DNA of 64,000 bases from Mycolicibacterium stellerae (GTDB lineage Bacteria; Actinomycetota; Actinomycetes; Mycobacteriales; Mycobacteriaceae). Positions 35,378 through 44,798 of this stretch are shown here, in pieces (within the stretch, counting starts at the first letter, position 1; every line of letters starts with the position of its first letter). Position numbers and translations under genes: made by a program. The DNA lies in NCBI RefSeq assembly GCF_003719305.1, contig NZ_RARC01000021.1, positions 1 through 64,000 of the forward strand, given 5' to 3'. The notes under the pieces were generated by a model. It searched no databases, had not been told where the DNA came from, and saw only the letters and a list, made by a program, of their open reading frames with translations.

Positions 35378-36489
35378 CGACGCGGTGTCGTGGTGATGTG
35401 CACGTGGTCATAGTGGCCGTAACCCGAGCCTTGCGGACCGCCCGGCGTGTAGTACGTGCCCCGCCAGATCACGTCCTGTATTCCGAATCGGGCCGCATTG
35501 CTCATCGCGAACGCGAGAATCTCGTCTCCGAGCGCGACGCCCTCTGGGCTCGTGGGGTTGGGAATCATGATGTCGATCGCCAGACCGCTCGGATGCCACG
35601 GTTTCGAGTCGGGCCGGACGCCGTCGATCTCGGCAATCTGGGGGAACGTCGCGCTAACGGCCCGCGCCGCCACGATGGTGTTGGGCTGCAACCCGGCCTC
35701 GGACGCGACTCCGACGGGCAACGCCTCTGGGATATCTACAACGGCAGCTGCGAGGGACGGACCGACGTCGCCAGGCACCGCGACCATCGGCGGATCTACC
35801 GGAGCGGGCGCACTCGGCGCCGGCGGCGGAACCGAGCTCGCGGCGTCGACCACCGCTTGCTGTTGTGGTGTCAACGCCGCGTACTGCGCCTCCGCGGCGG
35901 CGATCTGACGCAGCAGTTCACTCCACTTTGCCTGCAGGCCGGCGCGCACCGCGGAGGCCTGCTCGGCCGCGGCGCGGGCGTCGGCGGCCGATGCCTCCGA
36001 CACCCTGGCGGCGGCGGCCGCGCGCTCACGCCCTGAACTGAAGGCCTTCATCTGATCGGCCGTCTGATCGGCTGTCGCCCGCTGTAGCGACAGCTGGTCG
36101 ATCAGATGCTGCGGGGAGCCGGCCGTCAGCACCGCCGCGAATTGACCGGTGCCTCCGCTCATATACGCCATAGCCGCCAGTCGGTCGACCGCGGCCTGAA
36201 AGGGTTCGAGCTCGGAGTTCGCGACCTCGAGCGCAGCCAGGTCAACGCGATGGCGCTCTTCGGCAGCTGTCTGGGCGGCCAGTCTGGCGTCGACATCGCG
36301 CTGGGCCGTTGTGACGGCCTCGCGACTCTGCACCGCCTGGCGCGACAACTCGTTGAGCCTCGACAGCGCGTCAGCCGCCGGGTCCGCCATCACGCCGCCC
36401 ACCGACATCACCAGTGCCAGTACCGCAGCTGCCGCGCCGTACGCCGTTCGCCGAAGTGAATGGCACACCCGGGTCATTCGGCTTGTCAC
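35374..36489 (-). CDS. Coiled-coil exported protein with M15/LAS-type C-terminal domain
   Basis: 371 residues. Signal peptide (TAYGAAAAVLALVMSVGGVMA), then a long Ala/Gln/Glu-rich coiled coil (about 40-215), a Pro-rich linker (PPPAPSAPAPVDPP) and a C-terminal domain with HPSGLAIDIM and GHYDHVHI. These give the H-x6-D...H-x-H metal pattern of LAS peptidases (D-Ala-D-Ala carboxypeptidase type), so it is probably a peptidoglycan hydrolase held back by its coiled coil. The architecture resembles mycobacterial Rip-type and ARB_07466-like proteins. Catalytic Glu/Asp placement was not checked. Confidence 0.75.
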   Translation of the reverse strand: MTSRMTRVCHSLRRTAYGAAAAVLALVMSVGGVMADPAADALSRLNELSRQAVQSREAVTTAQRDVDARLAAQTAAEERHRVDLAALEVANSELEPFQAAVDRLAAMAYMSGGTGQFAAVLTAGSPQHLIDQLSLQRATADQTADQMKAFSSGRERAAAAARVSEASAADARAAAEQASAVRAGLQAKWSELLRQIAAAEAQYAALTPQQQAVVDAASSVPPPAPSAPAPVDPPMVAVPGDVGPSLAAAVVDIPEALPVGVASEAGLQPNTIVAARAVSATFPQIAEIDGVRPDSKPWHPSGLAIDIMIPNPTSPEGVALGDEILAFAMSNAARFGIQDVIWRGTYYTPGGPQGSGYGHYDHVHITTTPRR

Positions 36490-36633
36490 GATCCTTCGGC
36501 ATCAGGGACCCATCCTGGTCCGGCATGTGCGTCCCGGACAGGCTACGAAGTGGCATCGCCGATGTCCACTCGTCCGTCGACGTGAATGCGCCTGAGACAC
36601 CGCGACGCGCGAATTGGACCGCGGCTAGGGGTG

Positions 36634-39066
36634 TTAGCTGAGGCGCTCGCGCACCGCGGCGGCGCTGTCCATCGCGAGCACCTCGTCGGCGAGCCGCCGG
36701 GCATCGCGGCTGTCGACCGGGCGGATGGCCTCCTTCGTGGCGGGCACAGCAGGCGGCGTGACGCTCAACGCGTCCACGCCAAGTCCGATCAGCAGACCCG
36801 CTGCGCGCTCGTCGGCGGCGAATTCGCCGCATAGCGACACCGACGCGTGGCCGGCCGCGCCCTGGCACGTCGCGCGCACCAGTGCGAGCAGACCCGGGTC
36901 GAACGTGTCGCCGATGGACGCGACCGCATCGTTGTTGCGGTCGGCGGCGAGCGTGTACTGCGTGAGGTCGTTGGTGCCGATCGACAGGAAGTCCACATGG
37001 TGGGCAAACGCAGCCGCCTTGAGCGCGGCCGCAGGCACCTCGACCATCATGCCCACCTGGAGCCCGGGCGGGCGGCGGCGACCGGTCCGGTCGATCGCCT
37101 CGGCCAAAAGCCGGTGCGCGGTGAACAATTCGTCGAGGGTGGCGACCATCGGGAACATCACGCTCACCGGCGTCTCCTGTGCCAGCCGGACCATCGCCAA
37201 CAGCTGATCGGCCAGCAGCTCCGGATGAGCCAACGACAGGCGAATACCACGCACACCCAGGTACGGGTTCACCTCGGCCGGTGTCGGGAGGAACTCCAGC
37301 GGCTTGTCACCGCCAACATCCAGCGTGCGCAACGTGATTCGCCGCCCGTCAAGCGCCTCGGCGATCTTGCGGTAGACCGCGAACTGTTCCTCGACATCCG
37401 GCGCGTCCTGGCGGCCGAGGAACAAGAACTCCGTACGGACCAGGCCGGCGAAATCCGCGCCGTGGCCCGCGGCGGCCCGCGCGTCGTCCACCGAGCCGAT
37501 ATTCGCTCCGACGGGCACAGTAACGCCGTCGCGGGTGACCGCAGGCTCGGCGGCACGGATGTGTGCCTGCTGCTGTCGTTGCGCAAGCGCTGTGACCCGG
37601 GCACCAAACTCCCGCCGCGCCTCCTCGGGCGGGTCGACGACGAACTCGCCGCGGCCACCGTCGACGGCGACCGTCGCACCATCGGGGATCGACAGCACAG
37701 CGGCCCCGGCGCCGACGATCGCTGGAATTCCCTTGGCCCGCAGCAAGATCACGTTATGCGCGTGCGGGCTGCCGAACGCCAGCAGCACGGCGGCCACCTG
37801 TGCGGGATCCAGCTCGGCGGCCTCGGCGGGGGTCAGGTCGGCCGCGACCAGCACACCCGTGGGTCCCCTCGAACCCTCGCCGGTGCCGAGCATCGCGCGG
37901 GTCACCTGATCGCCCACTGCGCGAACGTCGTCCGCCCGGGCCTGCAGGTACGGATCGGGCACCGCCGCGAATTCGGCGGCCAGCTCGCCAACGGCGGCCG
38001 ACCAGGCCGACACCGCGGACTGCCCACCGTCGATGCGGCCACGCACACCGTCGAGCAGTGCGGAGTCGTCGAGCAGGAGTTGATGTGCGTCGAAGATCGC
38101 CGCCTCGGCTTCGCCCACCTCGCGGGCGGTGCGGGTGCGCAGCTGGCTGATGGTGCGCCGGACCGAGGCGATCGCCTTGCCGAGCCGGCGCCACTCGACC
38201 GCCGGCTCATCGGCGGGGGTGTCTGGAATGGTGATGGCCCCCAGCCGCGCCGAGCGGGCAGGTCCAATGCCCAGCCCGGGGGCGGCGCCGATGGGTGCGT
38301 GCTGCGCGGGCGGCGCGACCGCGGGTGCGGCTTCGGCCGGTGACTCGTCGAAGCTCCGCGCTGCCAACGACAGGATGTGGTCCAGTGTCTCGATAGCCTG
38401 GCTGCCGGAAGCCCGGACCTCGACCTCGTCGCCGGATCGCACGCCAAGCGTCGCGATCTTCGAAAGGCTGGCGGCGTCAACCCATTCCGACTCGGTGCGG
38501 CGGTTGCGGATCCGCACGCGGGCGTCGCGCCTTCGCACCTCCTGGACTAGTCGCGCGGCCGGCCGGGCGTGCAGCCCATGCGGATTAGTGACGACGAAGC
38601 TGCCTGTCAGCTCGTCGGCGTCGCCGTCCACCTCGGTTGAAGCGGCAGCTGGGGTGGGCGGCCCGAGGTGGCCGATCTTGCCGGCCAGTGCGCCAGCCGC
38701 TTCGGCGGCGACCTCATCGATCGGCGCGCCGCCGGCCGCTGCCACCGCGGCGACGACCAAACCCTCGACGAGGGGAGCGGGACACAACACCACCCGCTCG
38801 CGGACGCCGTCGTCGAGCAGTTCGGTGGCGAGTTCGGCCGACAACACCGCGCTGCCGAGATCCATCAGCACCACGACACCGGCACCCTGATCCGCCGCGT
38901 TGATCGCGTCGACGATCTGTGCGGCGTCGGTTCCGAACGTGGTCTCGTCGAGACCTGCGGCGACCGCGATTCGAATCTGCTTACCGTGCAACATCTCCTG
39001 GGCCAGGGCGACAGCGGCGCGCGCCAGTACCCGGCTGTGCGAGACGACGACGAGTCCGACGCTCAC
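36634..39066 (-). CDS. dhaM: DhaM: EIIA-HPr-EI phosphoenolpyruvate:dihydroxyacetone relay
   Basis: 810 residues from GTG 39066, 4 bases after the dhaL stop. Domains in order: DhaM EIIA-man-like (about 1-135, His in VVSHS), HPr (about 150-235, His in NPHGLHARPA), and EI (about 260-810). EI is full length: phospho-His in GSPHAHNVILL, PEP-binding TLDVGGDKPL and NPYLGVRGIRLSL, SIGTNDLTQYTLAADR and the Cys in SLCGEFAAD. E. coli DhaM keeps only a partial EI; this chain can in principle take phosphate from PEP without a separate EI. It supplies DhaL-bound ADP phosphate for dihydroxyacetone. Last gene of glpF-dhaKLM. Confidence 0.9.
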   Translation of the reverse strand: MSVGLVVVSHSRVLARAAVALAQEMLHGKQIRIAVAAGLDETTFGTDAAQIVDAINAADQGAGVVVLMDLGSAVLSAELATELLDDGVRERVVLCPAPLVEGLVVAAVAAAGGAPIDEVAAEAAGALAGKIGHLGPPTPAAASTEVDGDADELTGSFVVTNPHGLHARPAARLVQEVRRRDARVRIRNRRTESEWVDAASLSKIATLGVRSGDEVEVRASGSQAIETLDHILSLAARSFDESPAEAAPAVAPPAQHAPIGAAPGLGIGPARSARLGAITIPDTPADEPAVEWRRLGKAIASVRRTISQLRTRTAREVGEAEAAIFDAHQLLLDDSALLDGVRGRIDGGQSAVSAWSAAVGELAAEFAAVPDPYLQARADDVRAVGDQVTRAMLGTGEGSRGPTGVLVAADLTPAEAAELDPAQVAAVLLAFGSPHAHNVILLRAKGIPAIVGAGAAVLSIPDGATVAVDGGRGEFVVDPPEEARREFGARVTALAQRQQQAHIRAAEPAVTRDGVTVPVGANIGSVDDARAAAGHGADFAGLVRTEFLFLGRQDAPDVEEQFAVYRKIAEALDGRRITLRTLDVGGDKPLEFLPTPAEVNPYLGVRGIRLSLAHPELLADQLLAMVRLAQETPVSVMFPMVATLDELFTAHRLLAEAIDRTGRRRPPGLQVGMMVEVPAAALKAAAFAHHVDFLSIGTNDLTQYTLAADRNNDAVASIGDTFDPGLLALVRATCQGAAGHASVSLCGEFAADERAAGLLIGLGVDALSVTPPAVPATKEAIRPVDSRDARRLADEVLAMDSAAAVRERLS

Positions 39067-39070
39067 GACA

Positions 39071-39718
39071 TCACCCGCCCGCGGCGAATGCGGTGGCCGC
39101 CGCAGCAATGAGCATCGCCGCCGACGTCGCGCCCGGATCGATATGACCGACGCTGCGCTGTCCGAGATAGCTGGCGCGGCCCTTGCGGGCGACCATCGAT
39201 TCAGTTGCATCCCTGCCGGTTTCGGCCGAGACAGTCGCTTCGGTGAGCGCGGCATCAAGACCGGATCCGGCTGCGAGCACGGCGTCAAGCGCATCCAACG
39301 CGGGTGCCAGCGCGTCGAACATCGTCTTGTCGCCAGCCTCGGCACGACCACGCTGGACGACGCCCTCGACACCTGCGCGCAGCGCCTTGGCGAAGCCGGC
39401 GGCGTCGACGCTGTCGCCGCTGCCCATCGCTGCGGCCATCCGCAGGAAGAAGGTGCCGTACAACGGCCCGCTGGCCCCGCCGACTGACTTCACGAGCGTC
39501 ATGCCCACCTGCTTGCACAGCGCTGTCATGTCTGCCGGCGGCGATTCGTCCAGCGCCGCGACCACCGCGGTCATACCGCGCTGCATGTTGATCCCGTGGT
39601 CAGCGTCGCCGATCGCCGCGTCGAGATCGGATAGGTAACCGGCGTTCTCGCCGATCACGCGGGCGAACTCGCGCACCCATCGGGTCAGCAGATCGAGGTC
39701 GACGGCGGGTTCGGTCAT
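39071..39718 (-). CDS. dhaL: Dihydroxyacetone kinase subunit DhaL
   Basis: 215 residues. ADP/Mg-binding Asp triad in DLDAAIGDADHGINMQRG (about 32-49), nucleotide loop GGASGPLYGTFFLRMA and C-terminal SYLGQRSVGHIDPGATSAAMLI. DhaL holds ADP as a cofactor that is phosphorylated by DhaM and passes phosphate to dihydroxyacetone bound by DhaK. Its ATG begins directly after the dhaK TGA (39718/39719). Confidence 0.95.
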   Translation of the reverse strand: MTEPAVDLDLLTRWVREFARVIGENAGYLSDLDAAIGDADHGINMQRGMTAVVAALDESPPADMTALCKQVGMTLVKSVGGASGPLYGTFFLRMAAAMGSGDSVDAAGFAKALRAGVEGVVQRGRAEAGDKTMFDALAPALDALDAVLAAGSGLDAALTEATVSAETGRDATESMVARKGRASYLGQRSVGHIDPGATSAAMLIAAAATAFAAGG

Positions 39719-40717
39719 TCAGTATCCCCTCCGCAGGGCGGGTGTATTGACGGGATGGTCCCACAGCCGCAGCAGCTCGTCGTCCGCGCGCAGAAGCGTG
39801 ACAGAGCAGCCGGCCATGTCCAGGCTGGTGATGTAGGGCCCGACCAGCGAGCGGGCGATCCTGACACCGGCCTTGTCCAGGATGGCGGCAAATTCCGAGT
39901 ACATGACGTACAACTCGATGAGTGGGGTGGCGCCCATGCTGTTGACGAACAGCACCACACCGTCATCGCCGCCGAAGTCGAGATCGGTTAGCACCGGCTC
40001 GAGCATCAGCTCGGCCACCGCCCGCGCCGGTTGCATGGGCATTCGCTGGCGGCCGGGTTCGCCGTGAATGCCGATGCCGACCTCGATCTCGGTGTCGGAC
40101 AGCTCGAAGGTCGGATGACCGACGGCGGGCACCGTGCACGACGTCAGCGCGACGCCCATGCTGCGCGACGCGGCGTTGACCCGCCGCGCCACGCCGGCGA
40201 CATCCGACAGGCTGCGGCCCTGGTCGGCCGCGGCACCGGCGAGCTTCTCCACCAACACCGTCGCGCCGACACCGCGGCGGCCGGCCGTGTAGGTGCTGTC
40301 CTGTACGGCAACGTCGTCATCGACGACCACCGACTCGACGGTGATGCCTTCGGCCTCGGCCAGTTCGGCGGCCATCTCGAAGTTCATCACGTCGCCGGTG
40401 TAGTTCTTCACGATGTGCAGCACGCCCGCGCCGCCGTCGACGTTCTTGGTCGCCTCCAGCATCTGGTCGGGTACCGGAGAGGTGAAAACCTCACCCGCAC
40501 AGGCGGCGTCCAGCATTCCCTGCCCGACGAAGCCGCCGTGCAGCGGCTCGTGCCCAGAGCCTCCGCCAGAAATCAGCCCGACCTTGCCGGTGACCGGGGC
40601 GTCGGCGCGGTAGACGATCCGGTTGGTGAGGTCGATGCGCAGTTCCGGATGCGCGAGGGACATGCCGTGCAGCGCCTCGCTGATGACATCGGCGGGATCG
40701 TTGATGAGCTTCTTCAT
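39719..40717 (-). CDS. dhaK: Dihydroxyacetone kinase subunit DhaK
   Basis: 332 residues from ATG 40717, GAGGAAC upstream; the longer frame to 40999 is only the antisense of the facilitator gene. The substrate-binding His is in VGIGIHGEPG (covalent hemiaminal with dihydroxyacetone); SGGGSGHEPLHGGFVG and HIVKNYTGDVMNF are family motifs. Phosphorylates dihydroxyacetone to DHAP with DhaL and DhaM. Confidence 0.95.
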   Translation of the reverse strand: MKKLINDPADVISEALHGMSLAHPELRIDLTNRIVYRADAPVTGKVGLISGGGSGHEPLHGGFVGQGMLDAACAGEVFTSPVPDQMLEATKNVDGGAGVLHIVKNYTGDVMNFEMAAELAEAEGITVESVVVDDDVAVQDSTYTAGRRGVGATVLVEKLAGAAADQGRSLSDVAGVARRVNAASRSMGVALTSCTVPAVGHPTFELSDTEIEVGIGIHGEPGRQRMPMQPARAVAELMLEPVLTDLDFGGDDGVVLFVNSMGATPLIELYVMYSEFAAILDKAGVRIARSLVGPYITSLDMAGCSVTLLRADDELLRLWDHPVNTPALRRGY

Positions 40718-40727
40718 GGCTGGTTCC

Positions 40728-41489
40728 TCAGGCTGCTGTCGTGGATTGCGCGGGCACGGCGACGGGAGTGGATGTGGCGTCGGCGCGGGTGCGGGAGATC
40801 GCGGCATAGGCGAACGCCGCGAGAACGCCTGCGAGCAGTTCGGCGGCCACGTACACCGGTAGCTGCCCCCACGAGACGGACCCGCCCGCGAGCTGCTGGA
40901 CGAGCATCGGGCCGAAGGTGCGGGCCGGGTTGATCGACGCGCCCGTGGTCGGTGCCACCGGGATGATCGCCGCGAACACCACCAAACCGATGGCGACACC
41001 GGCGAATCCCGCCGAGGCCTTGCGGTGTATCACGCCGAACACGGTGAACACGAGAATGAACGTACCCACGAATTCGGCGAAAAAGGCCTGTAGTGCGCTG
41101 ATCTCACCGGAATAGGTGGCAACTCCCAGGCCGGCGTCGCGGGCCGCCATCCCGAGCACGCCGATGATGGCCGCAGCGCCGACAATCGCGCCGACGACTT
41201 GTGCGGCGATGTAGGCGGGCACCCGCGACCACGGGAACTTGCCGGTGACCGCGAGCCCGAGCGTGACGGCCGGGTTGATGTGGTTACCGGAGATGTGCCC
41301 GAGCGCGTAAATGGTGGCCACGACGACGGTGGCGAATGCGAACGAGATCATGCCCAGGTCGGCCATCGTGAACGGCGCGTCGCCGTTGACGATGATCGTC
41401 GCTGGTACCGATCCCACACCGATGAATACCAGGAAGGCTGTGCCGAATGCTTCGGCCGCGAGTTTCTGGGTGATCGAAGGTTCGTCCAC
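40728..41489 (-). CDS. MIP-family channel (glycerol/dihydroxyacetone facilitator)
   Basis: 253 residues, six membrane segments and two half-helices, with the two NPA boxes HINPAVTLGL and SINPARTFGP. Aquaglyceroporins such as GlpF usually have Asp after the second box (NPARD); here it is Thr, closer to water channels. Context (10 bases before dhaK, IclR regulator facing) argues for uptake of dihydroxyacetone or glycerol. First gene of the operon. Confidence 0.85.
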   Translation of the reverse strand: MDEPSITQKLAAEAFGTAFLVFIGVGSVPATIIVNGDAPFTMADLGMISFAFATVVVATIYALGHISGNHINPAVTLGLAVTGKFPWSRVPAYIAAQVVGAIVGAAAIIGVLGMAARDAGLGVATYSGEISALQAFFAEFVGTFILVFTVFGVIHRKASAGFAGVAIGLVVFAAIIPVAPTTGASINPARTFGPMLVQQLAGGSVSWGQLPVYVAAELLAGVLAAFAYAAISRTRADATSTPVAVPAQSTTAA

Positions 41490-41551
41490 GAGATTCTCCT
41501 GAGATCGGGGTCGAAGCCGGCTGCCGTTTGGTGGTCGACTATCTCGGATAT

Positions 41552-41570
41552 CATTCGATAATGTCGAATG
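41552..41570. promoter_or_regulatory. Probable IclR operator CATTCGA-TAATG-TCGAATG
   Basis: Perfect 7-bp arms with a 5-bp spacer in the 145-base gap between the facilitator and IclR genes. It is 62 bases from the facilitator start and 65 from the IclR start, well placed to control both. Confidence 0.6.
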
Positions 41571-41634
41571 TGATCTGGACCATACGCCTATGCTTCGGTG
41601 AGCACAAGACTCGTATCAGCGAAAGCGAGGACGG

Positions 41635-42384
41635 ATGATCCAGGCCGTGGATCGCGCGTTGCGCATCCTCACGGTGCTGCAGGGCGGCCGTCGAATGAGC
41701 CTGGGCGAGATCGCGACCGCCATCGACTTGGCGCCGTCCACCGTGCACGGTTTGGTCCGCACGCTGCTGGCACACGGGATGGTTCAGCAGGAGATCGACT
41801 CCGGCCGGTACCGGCTGGGGCCAGCGACGTTGCGGCTCGGAAACGTCTACCTCGACACGCTCGAACTGCGCTCACGGGTGGCGATCTGGGCCGAAGGCTT
41901 GGCGCGGCGCACCGGCTGCGCCGTCCGCACCGCCGTGCTGCTCTTCGACGAGGTCGTGGTCGTCGCACACGAGCCCCGTCCGGACGGCACACGGCAGATG
42001 CCCGAGGTCGGCATCGTGATCCCGGCGCACGCCAGCGCGCTGGGGAAGGCCCTGCTGGCTTTTCAAGCCGACTCCACGTCCGGCGACGATCTGCGCAGCA
42101 TGACGGGCGAAACCATCACCGAGCTATCGGTGCTCGACGAGCAGCTCGAGCAGATCCGCTCCACCGGAATCGCGACGGAAGTCGAAGAGGCCGTACTAGG
42201 CGAATGCGCAGCGGCCGCACCGGTTTTCGACTCATCGGGTGAAGCCACCGGGGCCATCGGCCTCGTGGTGCCCGCGGCGCGCTGGCCGCTGGACCCCGAG
42301 GCGATCGATGCGCTGCGCGATACCGCGCGCACGGTCTCTCGCGAGCTCGGCGCGCCAGTGTGGCCGCCTCGCCGAACCCGGTGA
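41635..42384 (+). CDS. IclR-family transcriptional regulator
   Basis: 249 residues. Winged helix (MIQAVDRALRILTVLQGGRRMSLGEIATAIDLAPSTVHGLVRTLLAHGMVQQE, 1-53), then the GAF-like effector domain with SALGKALLAF and the Ala-rich C-terminus. Divergent from glpF-dhaKLM and therefore likely its regulator, sensing a glycerol or dihydroxyacetone metabolite. Confidence 0.9.
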   Translation: MIQAVDRALRILTVLQGGRRMSLGEIATAIDLAPSTVHGLVRTLLAHGMVQQEIDSGRYRLGPATLRLGNVYLDTLELRSRVAIWAEGLARRTGCAVRTAVLLFDEVVVVAHEPRPDGTRQMPEVGIVIPAHASALGKALLAFQADSTSGDDLRSMTGETITELSVLDEQLEQIRSTGIATEVEEAVLGECAAAAPVFDSSGEATGAIGLVVPAARWPLDPEAIDALRDTARTVSRELGAPVWPPRRTR

Positions 42385-42509
42385 GCAGGCGGGCCGGTGG
42401 GATGTCGACGAGGTTGATGGCGTTGTCACGCAAGACTGTCCACCTTGCGTGGGCGTAGCCGCGAGCTAATTCTCCTCAAGTGTTTCGGCTCCAGGGAAAG
42501 CTCACACCG

Positions 42510-43709
42510 TCATGAGTAGTCGGCAAATAGGAAATCGTCTGCAGCCATTCGTGCACGCTTCGCGGCGCTTGGCCGAAACCGCCTTTGTACGGCCTGGCTC
42601 GCCAAGAGTCTCTGCGCTAGGTGTGTGAGGTAGATTCCGCATCCGCTTCTCGGGTGAATCAAACGGATACGGCGTGGATTCAACTGCTTCTGCGACGCCT
42701 CGACGTATGGGCGCAGAAGCCTTTCATAGACGGCGAAGGCTTGCGAGTGATCTGCGCTCCGTTTGATCTCACCGGCAAGTACGTACGCCGCCACCAGCGC
42801 CAAGGCCGTGCCTTTCCCTGTGAACGGCGTCGGACAAAAGGCGGCATCGCCAAGCAGAACGAACCGTCCCTTTGACCAAGTTGACGCTTGTACCTGGCTC
42901 ATCGGCCCGAAGTAAAAATCGTCGACGGTGTCCAAATCCGCACTGACGCGATCAGCAATCGCGCCCCGGCCGTCGAGGGCTTGGCGTAGCAACCGCCGTC
43001 TAGCTGCGGGCGTGTCCCCAAACATGTCGTGGTCTCTTCTGAGAAAGGTGATGAGGACCGTGGTCTCTTTCTCGTTGCCAGGTCGCAGGGTAATGAACGT
43101 TCCGCCAATGCCGTTTACCGTATAGGCCCACCGATCATCTTCTTCGCGTCGGGGAATCTTGAAGAACGCCATATAGGCACCCAAGTAGCGGAAGCGCGTT
43201 TGCGCGGCCATAAGCATGTCTCTGGTCGACGAATTTATGCCTTCAGCGCAAATGACCAGTTCGAAATCTTCGGTCTTTCCATTGTCAAACGTGGCCGATA
43301 TGCCGTCTTCCTTCTCTTCGAGCGCGGTGACGAATCTCCCAAAGCGGTATTCGCAGTCGTCTTTCGTGGATTCGAAGAGGACCTGAGCGAAATCACCCCG
43401 CAAGATCTCGAAATCGCTCGTCAGCGTTCCCAGCGCGCCCTTCGGTAGAACGGCGATTACGTTGCCGGCGGCATCGAGATACTTCTGGCCGCGTTCTTGA
43501 GTGTTATTGGCTTCGATCTTTTCGGAGAGCGCCATCATTTCGATGACTTGTTGACCTGCTCCCTTGATATCGACGTTTTGACCGCCGTCCCGCAAAGCCG
43601 CTGCCTTTTCGACGATGACGGTGGAGTAACCGTACTTGTGCAGCCAATAGGCGCAGGTAGGGCCGGCGACGCCACTACCGCAAATCAGGATTCTCTTCGT
43701 TGTGTCCAT
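42510..43709 (-). CDS. FAD-dependent monooxygenase, low-GC and possibly transferred
   Basis: 399 residues, PHBH/TetX-like fold. FAD motif LICGSGVAGPTCAYWLHKYG (about 8-27), DG motif ELVICAEGINSSTR (about 150) and GD motif FVLLGDAAFCPTPFTGKG (about 290). Such enzymes hydroxylate aromatic or polyketide rings. Counted at 43201-43260, 31 of 60 bases are G or C (52%), while 44221-44280 nearby gives 42 of 60 (70%); codon use is visibly different. It is isolated between unrelated regulators, suggesting horizontal arrival. Confidence 0.85.
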   Translation of the reverse strand: MDTTKRILICGSGVAGPTCAYWLHKYGYSTVIVEKAAALRDGGQNVDIKGAGQQVIEMMALSEKIEANNTQERGQKYLDAAGNVIAVLPKGALGTLTSDFEILRGDFAQVLFESTKDDCEYRFGRFVTALEEKEDGISATFDNGKTEDFELVICAEGINSSTRDMLMAAQTRFRYLGAYMAFFKIPRREEDDRWAYTVNGIGGTFITLRPGNEKETTVLITFLRRDHDMFGDTPAARRRLLRQALDGRGAIADRVSADLDTVDDFYFGPMSQVQASTWSKGRFVLLGDAAFCPTPFTGKGTALALVAAYVLAGEIKRSADHSQAFAVYERLLRPYVEASQKQLNPRRIRLIHPRSGCGIYLTHLAQRLLASQAVQRRFRPSAAKRARMAADDFLFADYS

Positions 43710-43884
43710 ACATCCTCAGCTATTCCGCTTTCGATCAAGATCAGCTGCCAAGGCTCCGATAGGTGTCTCTTGGCGCGTTCCGTGTGCTTCCACTGTCAGC
43801 TGCGCCGCCTGTGCCGACAACCGGCAAATCGACATTTGATATCGGAAACTCGCCAATTCGGCGGACTGCCTGAGCGCAGCGCAG

Positions 43885-44676
43885 TTACTGGCTGTCGCGA
43901 AGACCGGCTTGATAGCGACCTGGGGTTTGACCGACGACGGCGGTGAACGCCTCGATGAAGCTCGTTGGGTTGGACCACCCACACGCGATCGCGGTGTCGG
44001 TGACGGAGCTGCCATTGGTCAGATCGATCAAGGCGTGGTGGATGCGCAAGACCGTGCGCCAGCGGTGAAAACTCATCCCGAACTCGTCATGAAACAGTCG
44101 GCTCAGGGTGCGCCCGCTCGCGCCCGCGGTCCGTCCCAGCTCGATCAGGGTCGCGCTCTGGGCAGGATCGGCACGTAGGAGATCAGTGACGACGCGCAGC
44201 CGGTCGTCGCGCGGTTCAGGCAGGTGCAGGGACTGATCGGGGGCCTCGACGAGCTCGTCGATCACCACCGCGCGCAACCGTTCGTAGGCATCGGAGCCCG
44301 CGTCTTGCCGTTCGCTCAGCGTTAGCAGCGCCTCTCGCAGCAAGGGATTCACCGCGAACACGCTGGGGTGCGAGACAAGCGCGCCGCACAGCTCCGCCGG
44401 AATGACGACCAGCCGGACATCAGTCCGGCCATAGAAGCGGTGAGAGTGCTCGAATCCCGGCGGCGTCCACGTCACCCGGTTGGCCGGCGCGATCCAGGTG
44501 CCGCGCTCGGTCGTGGTGGCCAGCACACCGGAGGCCGGATACACCAGCTGACCATCGGTGTGCGAGTGGACGTCGATGTGGAAGGCGTGGGCGAGCCAGC
44601 CTGCGCCGTGAGAGATCCCCACTGGGATGGCCGGAGGCGTTGTCACGGTTGGCGACTTTCCAGCATCAGCGCTCAC
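43885..44676 (-). CDS. AraC-family transcriptional regulator
   Basis: 263 residues: N-terminal cupin-like sensor (about 20-105: HIDVHSHTDGQLVYPASGVL) and C-terminal double HTH (RTLSRLFHDEFGMSFHRWRTVLRIHHAL..AIACGWSNPTSFIEAFTAVVGQTPGRYQ, about 185-255). Divergent from the SnoaL-like gene. It may also control the monooxygenase that follows on the same strand, but the 175-base gap between them argues for a separate promoter. Confidence 0.85.
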   Translation of the reverse strand: MSADAGKSPTVTTPPAIPVGISHGAGWLAHAFHIDVHSHTDGQLVYPASGVLATTTERGTWIAPANRVTWTPPGFEHSHRFYGRTDVRLVVIPAELCGALVSHPSVFAVNPLLREALLTLSERQDAGSDAYERLRAVVIDELVEAPDQSLHLPEPRDDRLRVVTDLLRADPAQSATLIELGRTAGASGRTLSRLFHDEFGMSFHRWRTVLRIHHALIDLTNGSSVTDTAIACGWSNPTSFIEAFTAVVGQTPGRYQAGLRDSQ

Positions 44677-44798
44677 ATTACCGGTGACGTTCCCTTATTC
44701 GGTAGGGATGTGCTTGCCCCAGGCGGAGCGAAAGGCGATGTTTGTTCAACGAAGAACACCGACATACCGTTGTCGCGACACTGTCTGATGCTGGTGTC

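Noticed and set aside
36847..38343. 498-codon plus frame opposite dhaM
   Set aside because: Antisense of the EI domain; composition and lack of motifs show a shadow.
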